Positions 5,922 through 6,640 of a stretch of 6,640 bases of DNA are shown piece after piece. Position 1 is the first letter of the stretch. Every line of letters begins with the position of its first letter. Location of the stretch: assembly GCA_021162285.1 (NCBI GenBank), contig JAGGYZ010000250.1, positions 1 to 6,640 on the forward strand, in the 5' to 3' direction. A program made the position numbers and the translations under genes. Source of the DNA: Candidatus Fermentibacteraceae bacterium. GTDB taxonomy: Bacteria; Fermentibacterota; Fermentibacteria; Fermentibacterales; JCC-6. Under the pieces are notes generated by a model. That model did no database searches. It was given only the letters and a program-made list of their open reading frames with translations, and had not been told where the DNA came from.

Positions 5922-6640
5922 CTATCTCAGAAGAACAGCTCTGGATGTTGAAACCGAACTGCCCAGAACAAACTTTGCAAAATAGACACCGCTGGCGGTT
6001 GAAGCATCCGGTGTCCACTGCATCAGCCCGTCTTCCCCTGCAACGCTGTTGTACACCATTCTGCCTGTACCATCGTACACCGAAAAAGAAGTGCCCTGTT
6101 CACCTGAAAACACAAGAGAAGAACTGAAGGGATTTGTTCCCAGCATCACAGTTTTTACAGGTGAAACTCCGCCGGATGAGATACCTGCAGCTGAAACCGT
6201 GTAGTGGTTGAACCAGGTCCCCGGGGCATACTGAGGATGTGCACTGACTCTGCCGGACGAGTCTTCAGCTCTGATATAATACTCCACGAAGGATCCGTCA
6301 GGTTCTGCCGGAATTACAGCGGAGTAGTTATTCGACCCTGAAGCAGTCATGGCAACTTCAGTAAAACTGCCTGAATCAACACGGTAGAAAACACTGACAG
6401 ATGCGAGAGTGTTTGCTGGATTCGGCTGAATGAAAGCCGTAATATTCACAGCATAGGCCGACTGCAGTGTATCTACAGGTGTGTGAAGAACCTGAAGCAT
6501 GTACTGGTCGATAACATTTCTGCTTCTGCAGTGCAGTGCGTCTGTGTTGACAAAATCGGAATAGTAGATGGGAGTAATCGTATACCCTGGAAGAGCCTCT
6601 GTAAATGCCACTTCAGCCGGAGTATCATTCCCGGTGTTCC
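5922..6640 (-). CDS. Porphyromonas-type peptidylarginine deiminase-like protein, C-terminal part with T9SS-like tail (partial)
   Basis: The frame is open to the right edge, so the N-terminus is outside the window; the GTG at 6609-6611 is internal. Three parts are visible, numbered from that GTG. First, residues 7-46 read ALPGYTITPIYYSDFVNTDALHCRSRNVIDQYML; DALHCR resembles the catalytic-Cys segment of Porphyromonas-type peptidylarginine deiminase (PPAD) and relatives, with C28 encoded at 6528-6530. Second, a beta-rich Ig-like domain (about 50-140) contains VEYYIRAEDSSGRVSAHPQYAPGTWFNHYTV. PPAD also has an Ig-like domain after its catalytic domain. Third, residues about 150-229 form a T9SS type A-like sorting domain: TNPFSSSLVF, SVYDGTGRMVY, GVYFAKF and a final RAVLLR. 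The enzyme would be exported and act on guanidino groups, for example of protein arginine. The tail call is firm; the enzyme call rests on one motif and the domain order. Confidence 0.7.
   Translation of the reverse strand, partial: NTGNDTPAEVAFTEALPGYTITPIYYSDFVNTDALHCRSRNVIDQYMLQVLHTPVDTLQSAYAVNITAFIQPNPANTLASVSVFYRVDSGSFTEVAMTASGSNNYSAVIPAEPDGSFVEYYIRAEDSSGRVSAHPQYAPGTWFNHYTVSAAGISSGGVSPVKTVMLGTNPFSSSLVFSGEQGTSFSVYDGTGRMVYNSVAGEDGLMQWTPDASTASGVYFAKFVLGSSVSTSRAVLLR

Overview
The window holds seven genes and no RNA genes, insertion sequences or CRISPR arrays that I can see. Gene ends are tightly packed, with short intergenic gaps. The last gene is a secreted enzyme ending in a type IX secretion (T9SS)-like sorting tail. 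With the roughly balanced base composition, that tail points to the Fibrobacterota-Chlorobiota-Bacteroidota (FCB) side of the bacterial tree. An uncultivated lineage such as Fermentibacterota would fit, but this placement is inference.

Layout, left to right. (1) Bases 26-1153, minus: a NamZ/DUF1343 exo-muramidase-family gene. An in-frame TAA at 203-205 cuts it 58 codons before a clear family C-terminus. (2) Bases 1206-1961, plus: a multi-spanning membrane protein of the DUF6159 type, divergent from gene 1. (3) Bases 1974-2738, minus: a metallo-beta-lactamase-fold protein like class II cyclic-nucleotide phosphodiesterases. (4) Bases 2740-3879, minus: alanine racemase, one base upstream of gene 3, so the two form an operon. 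(5) Bases 3965-5032, plus: a DUF362 protein with an inserted two-cluster ferredoxin domain. (6) Bases 5029-5874, plus: an EamA-type transporter whose TTG start overlaps the stop of gene 5. (7) Bases 5922-6640, minus: the C-terminal part of a Porphyromonas-type peptidylarginine deiminase-like protein, running off the right edge.

Genes 1 and 4 both concern cell wall sugars or D-amino acids. They carry what looks like the same promoter: TTGCTR, 17 bases, TATTCT, 6 bases, ATG. Transcription would then begin at or next to the start codon, giving leaderless mRNAs. In contrast, genes 2 and 3 have good Shine-Dalgarno sequences, gene 5 has a weaker one, and genes 3, 5 and 6 start with TTG or GTG. The main points for follow-up are this twin promoter, the in-frame TAA in the NamZ gene, and the secreted deiminase-like enzyme. 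I did not find convincing evidence for a wholly new multi-gene system.
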